The notes under the pieces were generated by a model, which was not told the DNA's origin, did not search any database, and saw only the letters and a program-made list of their open reading frames with translations. A program made the position numbers and the translations under genes. Source: Peptidiphaga gingivicola (GTDB lineage Bacteria > Actinomycetota > Actinomycetes > Actinomycetales > Actinomycetaceae). Taken from it: a stretch of DNA of 64,000 nucleotides. Position 1 is the first letter of the stretch; the number at the start of each line of letters is the position of its first letter. This document shows positions 1 to 7,802 of this stretch, one piece after another. The DNA is taken from the NCBI RefSeq assembly GCF_001652275.1, contig NZ_LVZK01000003.1, positions 310,001 through 374,000 of the forward strand. Direction: 5' to 3'.

Positions 1-1
1 C

Positions 2-73
2 GCCGACTTCCTCGTCGCCAACCGCCACCGCGAGTGTTGGTTGCGCGCCCGTGGCGTGGAAAGGGAGGCGTGA
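2..73 (+). CDS. Possible 3' end of an unidentified gene (partial)
   Basis: From base 2 one frame reads 23 codons to a TGA at 71-73, ending in the residues RARGVEREA. The composition (many Arg, Glu, Ala, few rare residues) looks like coding sequence of this genome, and the stop lies inside the first copy of the direct repeat that begins at 61. The rest of the gene is outside the window, so no family can be assigned. A chance open frame of this length is also possible. Confidence 0.3.
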   Translation, partial: ADFLVANRHRECWLRARGVEREA

Positions 74-117
74 AATTCCAGCCACGGAGAGGATACCCAA
101 GGGAGGCGTGAAATTCC
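61..117 (+). repeat. 19-bp direct repeat, 38-bp period
   Basis: AAGGGAGGCGTGAAATTCC occurs at 61-79 and again, identical, at 99-117. The second copy sits inside a CCCAAG/CTTGGG inverted repeat (96-101 and 119-124). The rest of 118-339 shows no gene or site I can support. Confidence 0.85.
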
Positions 118-339
118 GCTTGGGATGGTAAAGATGATAGCAGGGATCGGGCGGGATATCCAACCGAACCGAGCCCTCATCGAAGGCCGACCCGAGAATG
201 CCATATTACTTTTCCGTAGCAGACAGTTCCGTTTTTGTAAATACTGGACGAAGACCACAGTTCGGGAAAACGGGGACATATCCCCGCTATTCCAACCTTA
301 TGCCGAGGGCATGGGTAGAAAGACACCGCCTCTTGGCCT

Positions 340-367
340 TTGACTTAATCGAATGATGCTACACAAT
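340..367 (+). promoter_or_regulatory. Putative promoter for a leaderless mRNA
   Basis: TTGACT (340-345) is followed after 16 bp by CACAAT (362-367). Six bases later comes the ATG at 374, which is the most sensible start of the secreted protein. No Shine-Dalgarno sequence precedes either candidate ATG, so the transcript probably begins at or next to the start codon. Confidence 0.55.
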
Positions 368-373
368 CGCAGT

Positions 374-1519
374 ATGCAACACAAAAAAGCACGCTTACAC
401 GCCGCACTTGCAACCCTTGCACTGGCTATACCTCTTTGCACGGGTTTCTCTGTGGCACAAGATTCTGCTGGCAATCAAAACAAGACAAATGAAGCCTCTT
501 TGCTTGCTGAAGCCTCTTCCACTTCGAATTCGCTTCAGAAGCTCGCTTCTGCGAACGTTCTTTCCAAGGGCGACGACGATTCCGACGATGAGGAATCTGA
601 CGACGACGGGAACGACTTCGACGAGAACGGAGACAATTCCGACGCCGACAATTCGGGCAACGAGCAGCATCAAGCCAGCGCCCCTCAGGCTCCGCTGCGC
701 GGGATCACCATCACCTCGATCAAGGACATCGACCAGACCCTGTCCGTGATTCGCTCGAGCGAGAAGAAGCTGACCGTGCGCGTGGTGATCCGGCCCAACG
801 TCAGCATGGACGAGTACAAGCAGGCCATCGAGACTCTCCGCCCGCACGCCTACATCATGGTTGAGATCCTCGACGCCAACAACTGGGCGCCCGCAAGCGC
901 CGAGTCGCTCAGCAACCTCACCGAGGAAGCGATCGAAGCCTTTGGCGACAAGGTCGACATCTGGGAGGTCGGCAACGAGCTCAACGGTTCGTGGCTCGGC
1001 AACTCCCCGCAGGAAATCAACCAGAAGGTCGAGGCGACGTACGACGTGGTCAAGCGCCACGGAGGGCGGACGGCGATCACCCTCAACTACTGGTCTCACA
1101 GGGGATGCTACGAGAAGTCTTGGGAGGACCTCGACTCCTACGTCGGCACCATGCCGGAGAAGCTGCATCAGGTCGACTACATGTTCCTGTCCGTCTACGA
1201 GTTCTCCTGCACCCCCGCGCAACAGCCAAGCTCCAGCGACCTTGCTGAGGCGCTGAAGAGCCTGGGCAAGACCTTCCCGTCGGCGAAGCTTGGAATCGGC
1301 GAGATCGCCGCCAACGGCCCGGACGACGAGAAGGCCGAATCCGACCTCGCGACCAAGAAGCGCATCGCCAAGCGCTACTACGGCATGCACAACGAGCTGG
1401 CTGAGGCCGTGGGCAGCAGGTACGTCGGAGGCTACTTCTGGTGGTACTTCTACGAGGACGCCGTCACCCGCAACGCCCAGATGTGGCCGACGCTCAAGAA
1501 TCTCCTGAACAAGATCTGA
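374..1519 (+). CDS. Secreted glycoside hydrolase-like (clan GH-A type) protein with acidic linker
   Basis: 381 aa counted from the ATG at 374; an in-frame ATG pair at 353/356 would add 7 residues before an otherwise clean signal peptide (MQHKKARLHAALATLALA, cut near the VAQ-DS junction). A very acidic Asp/Glu/Asn/Ser-rich linker follows (about residues 65-95). The domain beyond residue 110 has the alternating strand/helix look of a TIM barrel. GNE at about 200-202 fits the acid/base glutamate of clan GH-A, and GIGE at about 307-310 fits a strand-7 nucleophile. Aromatic clusters (WWYFYE) near the C-terminus could line a sugar cleft. Substrate and family number cannot be told from the sequence. 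It stands alone, bounded downstream by a strong terminator. Confidence 0.65.
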   Translation: MQHKKARLHAALATLALAIPLCTGFSVAQDSAGNQNKTNEASLLAEASSTSNSLQKLASANVLSKGDDDSDDEESDDDGNDFDENGDNSDADNSGNEQHQASAPQAPLRGITITSIKDIDQTLSVIRSSEKKLTVRVVIRPNVSMDEYKQAIETLRPHAYIMVEILDANNWAPASAESLSNLTEEAIEAFGDKVDIWEVGNELNGSWLGNSPQEINQKVEATYDVVKRHGGRTAITLNYWSHRGCYEKSWEDLDSYVGTMPEKLHQVDYMFLSVYEFSCTPAQQPSSSDLAEALKSLGKTFPSAKLGIGEIAANGPDDEKAESDLATKKRIAKRYYGMHNELAEAVGSRYVGGYFWWYFYEDAVTRNAQMWPTLKNLLNKI

Positions 1520-1586
1520 CAGGCAAGTCAGCCACACAACAGCGGACGTCCGACATTCGAGCCGGCGTCTAACAATTCATCGCCTC

Positions 1587-1614
1587 GGGCCCGTCCATTT
1601 AGGACGGGCCCTTT
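1587..1614 (+). terminator. Intrinsic terminator of the secreted GH-like gene
   Basis: GGGCCCGTCC and GGACGGGCCC form a perfect 10-bp stem around the loop ATTTA, followed by TTT. The stretch 1615-1807 beyond it holds no feature I can support. Confidence 0.85.
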
Positions 1615-1807
1615 GCCGCCCGTGCCCTTTTTCGAGGACAGGTCAGCCTTGGCCGAGGGGATGAGGCTTCCGCTGCCGAGGCCGCTAGGCTGCCGACGCC
1701 GCTAGATTGGGCGCGCCGCACCGCCCTGCCCCGAGGCGAGCGCCTTCAGTCGGCTCGGGAGGCTCCTCAGGCTCGCCACACCGCCCGCGCGGGGCGGCGC
1801 GCTCGGA

Positions 1808-2644
1808 TCAGAGCGTTTCGCCGGGCGGCTCTTCGCCCGACGAATCGACTTGGAGCGACGAAACGGGCAACGCGCCGTCGGCGTCGGAATCGCGCACGAG
1901 CGTCCGCGCGTCTGACTGGTTGCGCGGCATCACCCGCACCAGGTCGATGTTGACGTGAGGCGGGCGGGTCAAGGCCCAGGCGATGACGTCGGCGACGTCG
2001 TCGGCCACGAGGGGCCCCTCGACGCCCGCGTAGACGGCTTGCGCCCGTTTCGCGTCGCCAAGGCGGTTGAGTGAGAACTCCTCCGTTTTCACGAGCCCGG
2101 GGGCCACCTCGACGACGCGGACCGGCTCGCCCAGAAGCTCGAGGCGAAGGGTTCTGGCCAGCACACGTTCGGCGTGCTTGGCGGCCACGTAGCCAGCCCC
2201 GCCGGGATAGATTTCGAAGGCCGCCATTGACGTCACGAAGACGACGTCGCCGCCCGCCTCGCGCAGGTGCGGCAAGAGCCCCTTTGTCAGCCTGAGGGTC
2301 GCCAGCACGTTCTTCTCATACATTCCGAGCCAGGCGGCGGGATCGCCGTCGGCGACCGAATCGACGCCGATCGCCCCGCCCGCGTTGTTGACGAGCCCGG
2401 TCACAGCTCCTTGCGAAGCCGCGTATTCGACGAGGCGTTCGACGTCGGCCTCGTCGGTCAGGTCGGCTGCGTGACAGTCGCATCCCGTTTGGCGCGAGAG
2501 CTCCCGAAGGCGTTCCTCGCGCCGCGCCGTGGCGAGGACGTCGAACCCCTCGGCGACGAGCCTGCGAACCGTCGCCTCGCCGATGCCGGTGGACGCTCCC
2601 GTCACGATTGTCCTTCCCCGTGCCGTTGTCATTCCGCGTGCCAT
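1808..2644 (-). CDS. Short-chain dehydrogenase/reductase (SDR)
   Basis: 278 aa. Classical SDR: TGASTGIG cofactor loop at residues 15-22, NNAG at about 90, catalytic Ser in VTSMA and the YVAAK motif (Tyr/Lys) about 13 residues later. The C-terminal region ends in an acidic, Pro-rich tail. The substrate is unknown; the family oxidises or reduces alcohols/ketones with NAD(P)(H). The frame is open much further upstream, but AAAGGGGAG just before the ATG at 2644 and the position of the Gly-rich motif near the N-terminus support this start; the in-frame ATG at 2632 is an alternative. Monocistronic, divergent from proC. Confidence 0.85.
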   Translation of the reverse strand: MARGMTTARGRTIVTGASTGIGEATVRRLVAEGFDVLATARREERLRELSRQTGCDCHAADLTDEADVERLVEYAASQGAVTGLVNNAGGAIGVDSVADGDPAAWLGMYEKNVLATLRLTKGLLPHLREAGGDVVFVTSMAAFEIYPGGAGYVAAKHAERVLARTLRLELLGEPVRVVEVAPGLVKTEEFSLNRLGDAKRAQAVYAGVEGPLVADDVADVIAWALTRPPHVNIDLVRVMPRNQSDARTLVRDSDADGALPVSSLQVDSSGEEPPGETL

Positions 2645-2851
2645 GTCTCCCCTTTCTCTTCGAAGTTTCCGCCCGCTTTCCGGGCAAGTCCATTGTCTCG
2701 CACCCGGCAATCCCAGCGTCTCACATCGGGCTTCCCAGCTATGCGCGGCATTTCGCACCGGCCTTCGGGCCGACCTCCAGCGCGTCCTTCCTTTCCAGGC
2801 CTCCGTCGCGCCGGGCGGAATGGATGCGGATAACTGGGCCGGACGGCGCCG

Positions 2852-2966
2852 GGCCAAGCGGCGCAAATGCGGGGCCGGTCCGAACCGCACCAGGCCGTGC
2901 GGCACGAATACGGGCAACCGAGCCGGACGGCACGAATGCACCCGACCAGGCTAAGCGGCACGGAAT
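2852..2966. repeat. Four degenerate copies of a GC-rich ~18-bp unit upstream of proC
   Basis: Copies of a GGCCnnGCGGCACGAATrC-like unit start at 2852, 2893, 2922 and 2949, with 27-41 bp spacing and increasing decay. They lie in the 375-bp spacer between the divergent SDR and proC genes, which otherwise holds only a TTGACA-like hexamer at 2985-2990. Confidence 0.65.
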
Positions 2967-3019
2967 AGCCGCATTGCAATAGGATTGACAGAAACAGGAC
3001 AACCGGCGGAGGGACATTC

Positions 3020-3832
3020 ATGATCGGCATCATCGGCATCGGCGCCATGGGTGGAGCGATCGCCCGCGGGCTCATCGCGGCGGGCGCCGCGCCGGGCGAG
3101 TTAGTCGTCTATTCTGCGAACGTCGAGGCCAACGCCCGATTCGTGCATGAAACCGGCGCGAAGCTGGCATATTCAAACGTCGATCTGGTTGAGCGGGCGG
3201 GCGACGGCGCGATCGTCGTTGTGGCCGTCAAGCCTTTTGCGGTCGGCGGCGTGCTCGACGAGATCCGAAAGGCCGCCGCGAAGCGCGGAAGCGTCATCGT
3301 CTCCGTGGCGGCAGGAACGCCAATCGAATTCCTCGAGTCCCGTCTGGAGCCGGGCCAGCCTGTCGTGCGGACGATGCCGAATATGGCCGCCGCCGTCGGC
3401 GCTTCCGTCACCGCCTACGCTTGCAATCCAGCCGCCGCGCCGCGCGCTGACGACGTCGCAGATGTCCTCGCCTCGATCGGCATCGCCGAACCGATGGCCG
3501 AGAATGACTTTTCGGCGTTCAGCGCCATCGCGGGATGCTCGCCGGCCTTCACCTTCGGTTACATCGACGCCATGGCGAGGGCTGCCGTGAAGAACGGGCT
3601 GCCCAAGGCGTCCGCTACCCGCATTGCAGCCCAGGCCGTGTACGGAGCCGCGAGGCTTTTGCTCGCGAAGCTCGACGACGGAGCGAGCGCCGCCTCTCTC
3701 GCCGACGCCGTGCAATCCCCCGGCGGAACCACCGTCGCGGGCGTGGTGGAGCTGGAGCAGGCCGGCTTCGGGGCCGCGGTGGTGCGGGGCGTCCAGGCGT
3801 CCATCGACCGCGACAAGGAACTGCTCGGCTAG
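3020..3832 (+). CDS. proC: Pyrroline-5-carboxylate reductase
   Basis: 270 aa, the usual length. Last step of proline synthesis: NAD(P)H-dependent reduction of 1-pyrroline-5-carboxylate to L-proline in the cytosol. The N-terminus carries the Rossmann signature GIGAMGGAIARGL (residues 6-18). VRTMPNM (about 118-124) is the conserved stretch of the family, and the C-terminal helical domain contains the SPGGTT motif (about 233-238) of the substrate loop. GGAGGGA lies 5-6 bases before the ATG. Single gene; ordinary in codon use. Confidence 0.95.
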   Translation: MIGIIGIGAMGGAIARGLIAAGAAPGELVVYSANVEANARFVHETGAKLAYSNVDLVERAGDGAIVVVAVKPFAVGGVLDEIRKAAAKRGSVIVSVAAGTPIEFLESRLEPGQPVVRTMPNMAAAVGASVTAYACNPAAAPRADDVADVLASIGIAEPMAENDFSAFSAIAGCSPAFTFGYIDAMARAAVKNGLPKASATRIAAQAVYGAARLLLAKLDDGASAASLADAVQSPGGTTVAGVVELEQAGFGAAVVRGVQASIDRDKELLG

Positions 3833-3948
3833 GGCGCAGGCGGTCAAAAGACGCAGAACGCTGCAGCGGCCGTCCTTTTCTTGCATTTTTGCGGGCGCGT
3901 GTTCGCCGCCGAACCCCAATTCCATCGCTGAACCCAATCCGTCGCAAG

Positions 3949-4005
3949 GGCATGTTTGTTGCTGAGACCCGTTCGCCTTTGAGGCATGTTTGTCGCCAAG
4001 ACCCG
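3949..4005. repeat. 23-bp direct repeat (20/23), 34-bp period, between proC and marR
   Basis: A unit starting GGCATGTTTGT and ending AGACCCG occurs at 3949-3971 and 3983-4005 with three differences. It lies in the 247-bp spacer 3833-4079 upstream of the MarR gene; no terminator for proC with a U tract is obvious there. Confidence 0.8.
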
Positions 4006-4065
4006 GGTCGATCCCGCAACTATGCGCATGAAATTCCTTCTGCAACCGCGCTTGCCGGCAACTAA

Positions 4066-4079
4066 CTTAGGAGCCTAAG
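4066..4079. promoter_or_regulatory. Palindrome overlapping the marR ribosome-binding site (putative autoregulatory operator)
   Basis: CTTAGGAGCCTAAG is a perfect 6+6 inverted repeat around AG and ends on the base before the ATG of the MarR gene. It contains the AGGAG Shine-Dalgarno (4069-4073). Position and symmetry are typical of a MarR dimer site; binding by this MarR is inferred. Confidence 0.6.
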
Positions 4080-4499
4080 ATGCTGATTATGGACCTCGCC
4101 TACGAACTTCACGACCTGGTGCGAACCCTTGATCGGCAGGCGGAGCGCATGCTCCGCCCACTGAACTTGACGTACAACAGATACCTGGCTTTGGAGATCG
4201 TCGGCGAGCACCCGCGGGTCTCCGGCGCCCAGCTGGCTCGGGCGCTTGGCATAACCGAGGCCTCCTGCTCAGCCCTCGTCCGCCGCCTTATCGCCGACGG
4301 CCTCGCGGCGGACCTGGCGGAAAAAGGCAGCGGAAACGTGCGCCGACTCCAACTCACGGAAAACGGGGAGCTGCTGCGGGGAAATGCGTCGCACGCACTG
4401 GGCGGGGCCTTCGACGACGTCGTGCGAAGGCTCGGCTTCGACCCGCTTCGCCTCGCGCAAACCATTCGATCAATACACAACGAACTCAAAAACGGATAA
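4080..4499 (+). CDS. MarR-family transcriptional regulator
   Basis: 139 aa, standard size. A winged helix-turn-helix is visible at about residues 30-95: SGAQLARALGITEASCSALVRRL is the recognition-helix region, and the following DLAEKGSGNVRRLQLTENG is the wing with its conserved basic tip. Flanking helices at both ends would make the dimer interface. The start is fixed by AGGAG six bases upstream, within a perfect palindrome that is its likely operator. The DUF998 membrane protein follows after 14 bp and is probably co-transcribed, so this regulator may control it in response to a small hydrophobic ligand. The ligand is unknown. Confidence 0.88.
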   Translation: MLIMDLAYELHDLVRTLDRQAERMLRPLNLTYNRYLALEIVGEHPRVSGAQLARALGITEASCSALVRRLIADGLAADLAEKGSGNVRRLQLTENGELLRGNASHALGGAFDDVVRRLGFDPLRLAQTIRSIHNELKNG

Positions 4500-4513
4500 C
4501 TCAGGAACGGACC

Positions 4514-5119
4514 ATGACAACCGCATTGTCTTCCCTCGCACTCATTCTCACGATCATTCGATTCGCCCTCTTCATCCGCCTTCACACGGTCGAAAGCCCT
4601 TACAGCCCTGTTCGGCACGCGGTGAGCGACTACGCCGTCGGCCCCACACGCAGGCTCGCAACGGCCACGACGTGGCTGACGTCCGCAACTTGGCTCGCCT
4701 TGGCCGGCGCCGCGCACGGCCTTCGCGGCTGGGACTACAGCGGCACCGCGACCGTCCTTTTGCTGATTCTCGCCGCAATCTTCGCGATTCTCCCGGCGTT
4801 CCCCACGACGTTGGAGGGGCAGCGGCTCACGCCAATAGGCGCGGCGCACTACGCCCTTGCGATCGGATGGTTCGCGATCGCCTTCAGCCTGGCGGGAAAC
4901 ATTCGGCGGCTCATCGCGCCCGAAGGCGGCATTGTGGCCGCGGCGGCCAACGGGCTCTATTACGCGGCGCTCGTTTCCCTCGTTGCGCTGATGTGCGCGA
5001 TTCTGCCGCGCTTTCGCAACAGGTGCTTCGGGCTGCCCGAGCGTGCCTACCTCGTCTCGATCGTCCTGTTCTACGCGGTCTTCGCGGCGGCGATTCTGGC
5101 GACCGGCGGGAAGTTTTGA
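4514..5119 (+). CDS. DUF998 family integral membrane protein
   Basis: 201 aa with about six predicted membrane helices (around residues 5-22, 52-70, 78-98, 110-130, 145-165, 178-196). The first loop has the DUF998 hallmark YSPVRHAVSDYAVGPTRRL, equivalent to the SD-x-GVGP motif of the family. Function is unknown; members are often next to MarR or TetR regulators, as here. GGAACGG lies upstream of the ATG, and the short gap to marR suggests one transcript. Converges on rloB. Confidence 0.75.
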   Translation: MTTALSSLALILTIIRFALFIRLHTVESPYSPVRHAVSDYAVGPTRRLATATTWLTSATWLALAGAAHGLRGWDYSGTATVLLLILAAIFAILPAFPTTLEGQRLTPIGAAHYALAIGWFAIAFSLAGNIRRLIAPEGGIVAAAANGLYYAALVSLVALMCAILPRFRNRCFGLPERAYLVSIVLFYAVFAAAILATGGKF

Positions 5120-5180
5120 CTAGACGCTGCCGGCCTCTCGACCCTGTCGATTCCTTCGAGCTTGGCAACTAAATCTGACG

Positions 5181-5822
5181 CTAGGCCTTGACGGCTCCTT
5201 CGGCCAGCCCATCAAGCCACGCAATGAGTTCGGGCATCCGAGATCCCGGACCGTCGGGCCAGACACTCGGCTTTCGCTCCATCGATTTTTGCCTTGCTGT
5301 TTCATACCTCACGGCACCCTCGGTCTTCCCGACAATCTCTTCGAATCTCTTGAATGGTTGCAGTCCCTTCTTGTACTCAGGCCAATGTTGCCGGAGTTTA
5401 TCTAGAGCCGCCTTCGCATTTGAGCACTTCGGCGAAGAGGTGAAGTGGAGAAGGAGCCAATACTCCAGACAAGGGTTGGACAGTGCGATTCTGTTCCTTG
5501 CCTCTTGCAGCCACCCGTCGAGATCATCGGCATGGTCCCTATTGCGATCGACGTCGCAGACGATCCAGTACGCGGCGCAGTCGCGCAAATCTGGTTTATT
5601 CACTGCCTGACGGCAGGCCTCCATGAGGTTCTTCAGAGAAGTTCCTCGCTCGTTAAGGAACTGGAATGCGATCTCGTTGTTGTAGCGAAACTCCCTCAAC
5701 GCTTTGATGTACGATTCCTCCGACTGCCCCTCGACGCAAAAAACGACGAGGGGCTTGGGCCTCTTTGTCCCCGTTCGCTGACGACGCTCACGACGGGGGC
5801 GGACCTTAGACTTCTTCGGCAT
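5181..5822 (-). CDS. rloB: RloB-like protein (TOPRIM-like, AbiLii-type), partner of RloA
   Basis: 213 aa. After a basic N-terminus (MPKKSKVRPRRERRQR) the core reads LVVFCVEGQSEESY (Glu31), then WIVCDVDRNRD (Asp90, Asp92) and NPCLEYWLLLHF (about 116-127). The E...DxD arrangement resembles the metal-binding TOPRIM residues of OLD-type nucleases, and the NPCLEYWLLLHF stretch is the RloB hallmark. RloB genes accompany an RloA ATPase, originally noted inside type I restriction loci, and the pair matches the lactococcal AbiLi/AbiLii architecture as I recall it. A nuclease role is inferred, not shown. Starts 20 bp after rloA in one operon; base composition is lower in GC than its neighbours, suggesting transfer. 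Confidence 0.8.
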   Translation of the reverse strand: MPKKSKVRPRRERRQRTGTKRPKPLVVFCVEGQSEESYIKALREFRYNNEIAFQFLNERGTSLKNLMEACRQAVNKPDLRDCAAYWIVCDVDRNRDHADDLDGWLQEARNRIALSNPCLEYWLLLHFTSSPKCSNAKAALDKLRQHWPEYKKGLQPFKRFEEIVGKTEGAVRYETARQKSMERKPSVWPDGPGSRMPELIAWLDGLAEGAVKA

Positions 5823-5842
5823 GTTTGCCTCCTATAAAATTG

Positions 5843-7159
5843 TCACACCTTGGGAACGCCGCCGAGCCTGCCAGACATGTAGAGGCCCAGCCAATCCACG
5901 TCCTTGTGCACACTCTCTTCCGAAAACTCAGATAACCGCGTCAAACGTGTTTGCGCATCGACTTTGTCCGCCAACCATATTTCATCGCGACGCAGAAGGT
6001 CTGACCTCAACAGCTGCAGTTCGTGCGTCGAGAAAGCAAGCTGTCGACGGCTGTCTCCCTCCGTCGACAAACTGCTGAGAAACAAGCGAATGAGAGCTTC
6101 CGTCAGCTTTGGATGCATGGAATTCTCAAGTTCGTCTACAACGAAAACGACATCGCTTTTAGGATCCTGGAGCTGAATCAACATGGGCAAAAGATTGAGA
6201 AAGCGAACTGTTCCATCGGATTCGTCAGCAAAACTGAGAGGGAACTCCTTTCCATCAGAATCACGATGAATCGCAACGAACCTTCGAGCCTCCACCTGGC
6301 CCGAATGGTCCGATTCAAAAACAACATCTCCACGACCGGATATAGCTGCAACCCTTCTCCCATCTTCAGAAGCAGGTGCTTCCATTAAAAGCCCGTACCC
6401 TAACGGATGGAAAGGAATACTTTTAAAGCCGATGTTCGCGATTCCAATGTCCGCCCATGAGAGCAATTCGCCGACAGCCTCCGCAAAACCATCGTCGGTC
6501 AGGGCACGGACCGGCAATCCTTGTGCACCGGATTCAGGTCCCATGACATGCAGTTTCTCACTGAACCAACTGCGCGCAACAGCAACGATATTCTCCCGAG
6601 ACCTTTCTGTATCTTGGTCTCCCATAACACCAAGGAACGTCGCATTTGACTTGATGCCCACGGTCTTTGCATACGCTTCGGCAACATCGTTTCCCACTAA
6701 CTCTTCGTAGAGTTCGATCCGGTTGCCTTCTCGTTCGAATATAACAATCTCGTCTTCAGCGCGCGTGCGAAGAAGCGATTCTTCGAGCACTTCCCCCTCA
6801 TCCACGCGGAGTTCATAGATTAGCGTCTCTTCCCGCTTCTCTCCGTTCAGAGCACCCACCTCGACGGAGAACTCAATCTCGAACTTCGTCGGCTCGTCAG
6901 CGCCGCGCAGCAAATGCGGAACAATAGGATCCCATTCTATCCCCTTGAGAACAATTTCCTGAAGCTTGGCAAGGGCTTTGATGAACACTGATTTGCCCGA
7001 CGCGTTGGTGCCGTAAATTGCGGCAACGGGTAAAATTTGCGAGTGTTCCACGCAAGAAAGACGTTCGCTGTGCTGCCTCTCTTCTTTCGTCGCCACCATG
7101 GAAAACTCCACAGGCTCGTAGATCGACTTCCAGTTGGACACTGTAAAATAATGGAGCAT
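5843..7159 (-). CDS. rloA: RloA-like ABC/AAA ATPase (AAA_15/AAA_21, AbiLi-type)
   Basis: 438 aa. Begins with the typical MLHYFTVSNWKSI strand of SMC/OLD-like ATPases. Walker A is IYGTNASGKS (Lys56). The ABC-type signature region is DESDGTVRFL (about residue 315-325), Walker B is VVFVVDELENS, and the H-loop is FSTHE. These features define the RloA/AbiLi class that pairs with RloB. The likely role is sensor/motor controlling the RloB effector, possibly during phage infection; this is inference from the family. GGAG lies 9 bases before the ATG. The gene is distinctly lower in GC than the flanking genes and uses A/T-ending codons more, consistent with horizontal acquisition. Confidence 0.85.
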   Translation of the reverse strand: MLHYFTVSNWKSIYEPVEFSMVATKEERQHSERLSCVEHSQILPVAAIYGTNASGKSVFIKALAKLQEIVLKGIEWDPIVPHLLRGADEPTKFEIEFSVEVGALNGEKREETLIYELRVDEGEVLEESLLRTRAEDEIVIFEREGNRIELYEELVGNDVAEAYAKTVGIKSNATFLGVMGDQDTERSRENIVAVARSWFSEKLHVMGPESGAQGLPVRALTDDGFAEAVGELLSWADIGIANIGFKSIPFHPLGYGLLMEAPASEDGRRVAAISGRGDVVFESDHSGQVEARRFVAIHRDSDGKEFPLSFADESDGTVRFLNLLPMLIQLQDPKSDVVFVVDELENSMHPKLTEALIRLFLSSLSTEGDSRRQLAFSTHELQLLRSDLLRRDEIWLADKVDAQTRLTRLSEFSEESVHKDVDWLGLYMSGRLGGVPKV

Positions 7160-7202
7160 CGGACACGACTCCGGTTCTTCAGTTCTACATGCGCAGAAGT
7201 GT

Positions 7203-7216
7203 TTCCGTGAACGGAA
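7203..7216. promoter_or_regulatory. Inverted repeat upstream of rloA (candidate operator)
   Basis: TTCCGtgaaCGGAA is a perfect 5+5 inverted repeat 44 bp upstream of the rloA start, within the presumed promoter region. No cognate regulator is encoded in the island, so its role is a guess. Confidence 0.4.
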
Positions 7217-7247
7217 TCATCATCTCAGTCTCCGCAAAGATAATCAA

Positions 7248-7526
7248 CTATCTTAATACTTGCTCATATGACGAGAGGCTTTCAGAAATTTCTAGAGCAT
7301 CGGCAACGTCCGTTAAAGCAGAGTTCATGAGAGAGTCGATGTGCGCACCATGCTCCGGACAAATCAAGGAGGTTAGATAGATAGCAAGCCACAGAAGCTG
7401 TTTGGGCAGCGAATCGGGTGCTTCTTGAGGAGCGGATCTGGCGTTGCGTGTGGTAGACCGGTTATCGCGACGAGCGGACGCAAAGGCCTTATACCCAAGA
7501 GAAAGTGGGTGATTGGCGGGCCGCAC
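7248..7526 (-). CDS. Small hypothetical protein upstream of rloA
   Basis: Up to 92 aa, same strand as rloA and ending 88 bp before it. The C-terminal 55 residues (LPKQLLWLAIYLTSLICPEHG and onwards) have a natural, partly hydrophobic composition; the N-terminal 35 are Arg/Ser-rich and may not be translated. I do not recognise the family. It could be a small first gene of the rlo operon, a remnant of a deleted gene, or chance. The spacer 7527-7802 up to valS holds nothing else I can support. Confidence 0.3.
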   Translation of the reverse strand: MRPANHPLSLGYKAFASARRDNRSTTRNARSAPQEAPDSLPKQLLWLAIYLTSLICPEHGAHIDSLMNSALTDVADALEISESLSSYEQVLR

Positions 7527-7802
7527 CTGGGCCTACGCATGCGTCGTCGAAATTAGACGTTATCCGCGCACCCCAGCGGGCCCCCGCCCAAGCAAGCCGA
7601 CATAGCTCTCGCACGCGCCCCCGAGACTCTCACAACTGGCGAACAAACGGAGCTCCCGAATCTTTTGGGGCTGTCGGCAAAGTTGTCGGAGCCGCCGATC
7701 CCTCCGAGAACGTCCAAGACGATGCGCGACGTGGCGAACAACGCGCGCCCGCAGGAGCCCTCACATGCGCCAAGTTCAACCGTTCATGGAAGAATAGAGC
7801 CT

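Noticed and set aside
21-343. Small frames between the window start and the first gene, including 72 codons at 125-343
   Set aside because: No Shine-Dalgarno site, no recognisable composition or domain, and they cross the repeat and promoter region.
395-1537. 380-codon minus-strand frame over the secreted GH-like gene
   Set aside because: Val/Asp/Leu-rich shadow of the signal-peptide-bearing gene.
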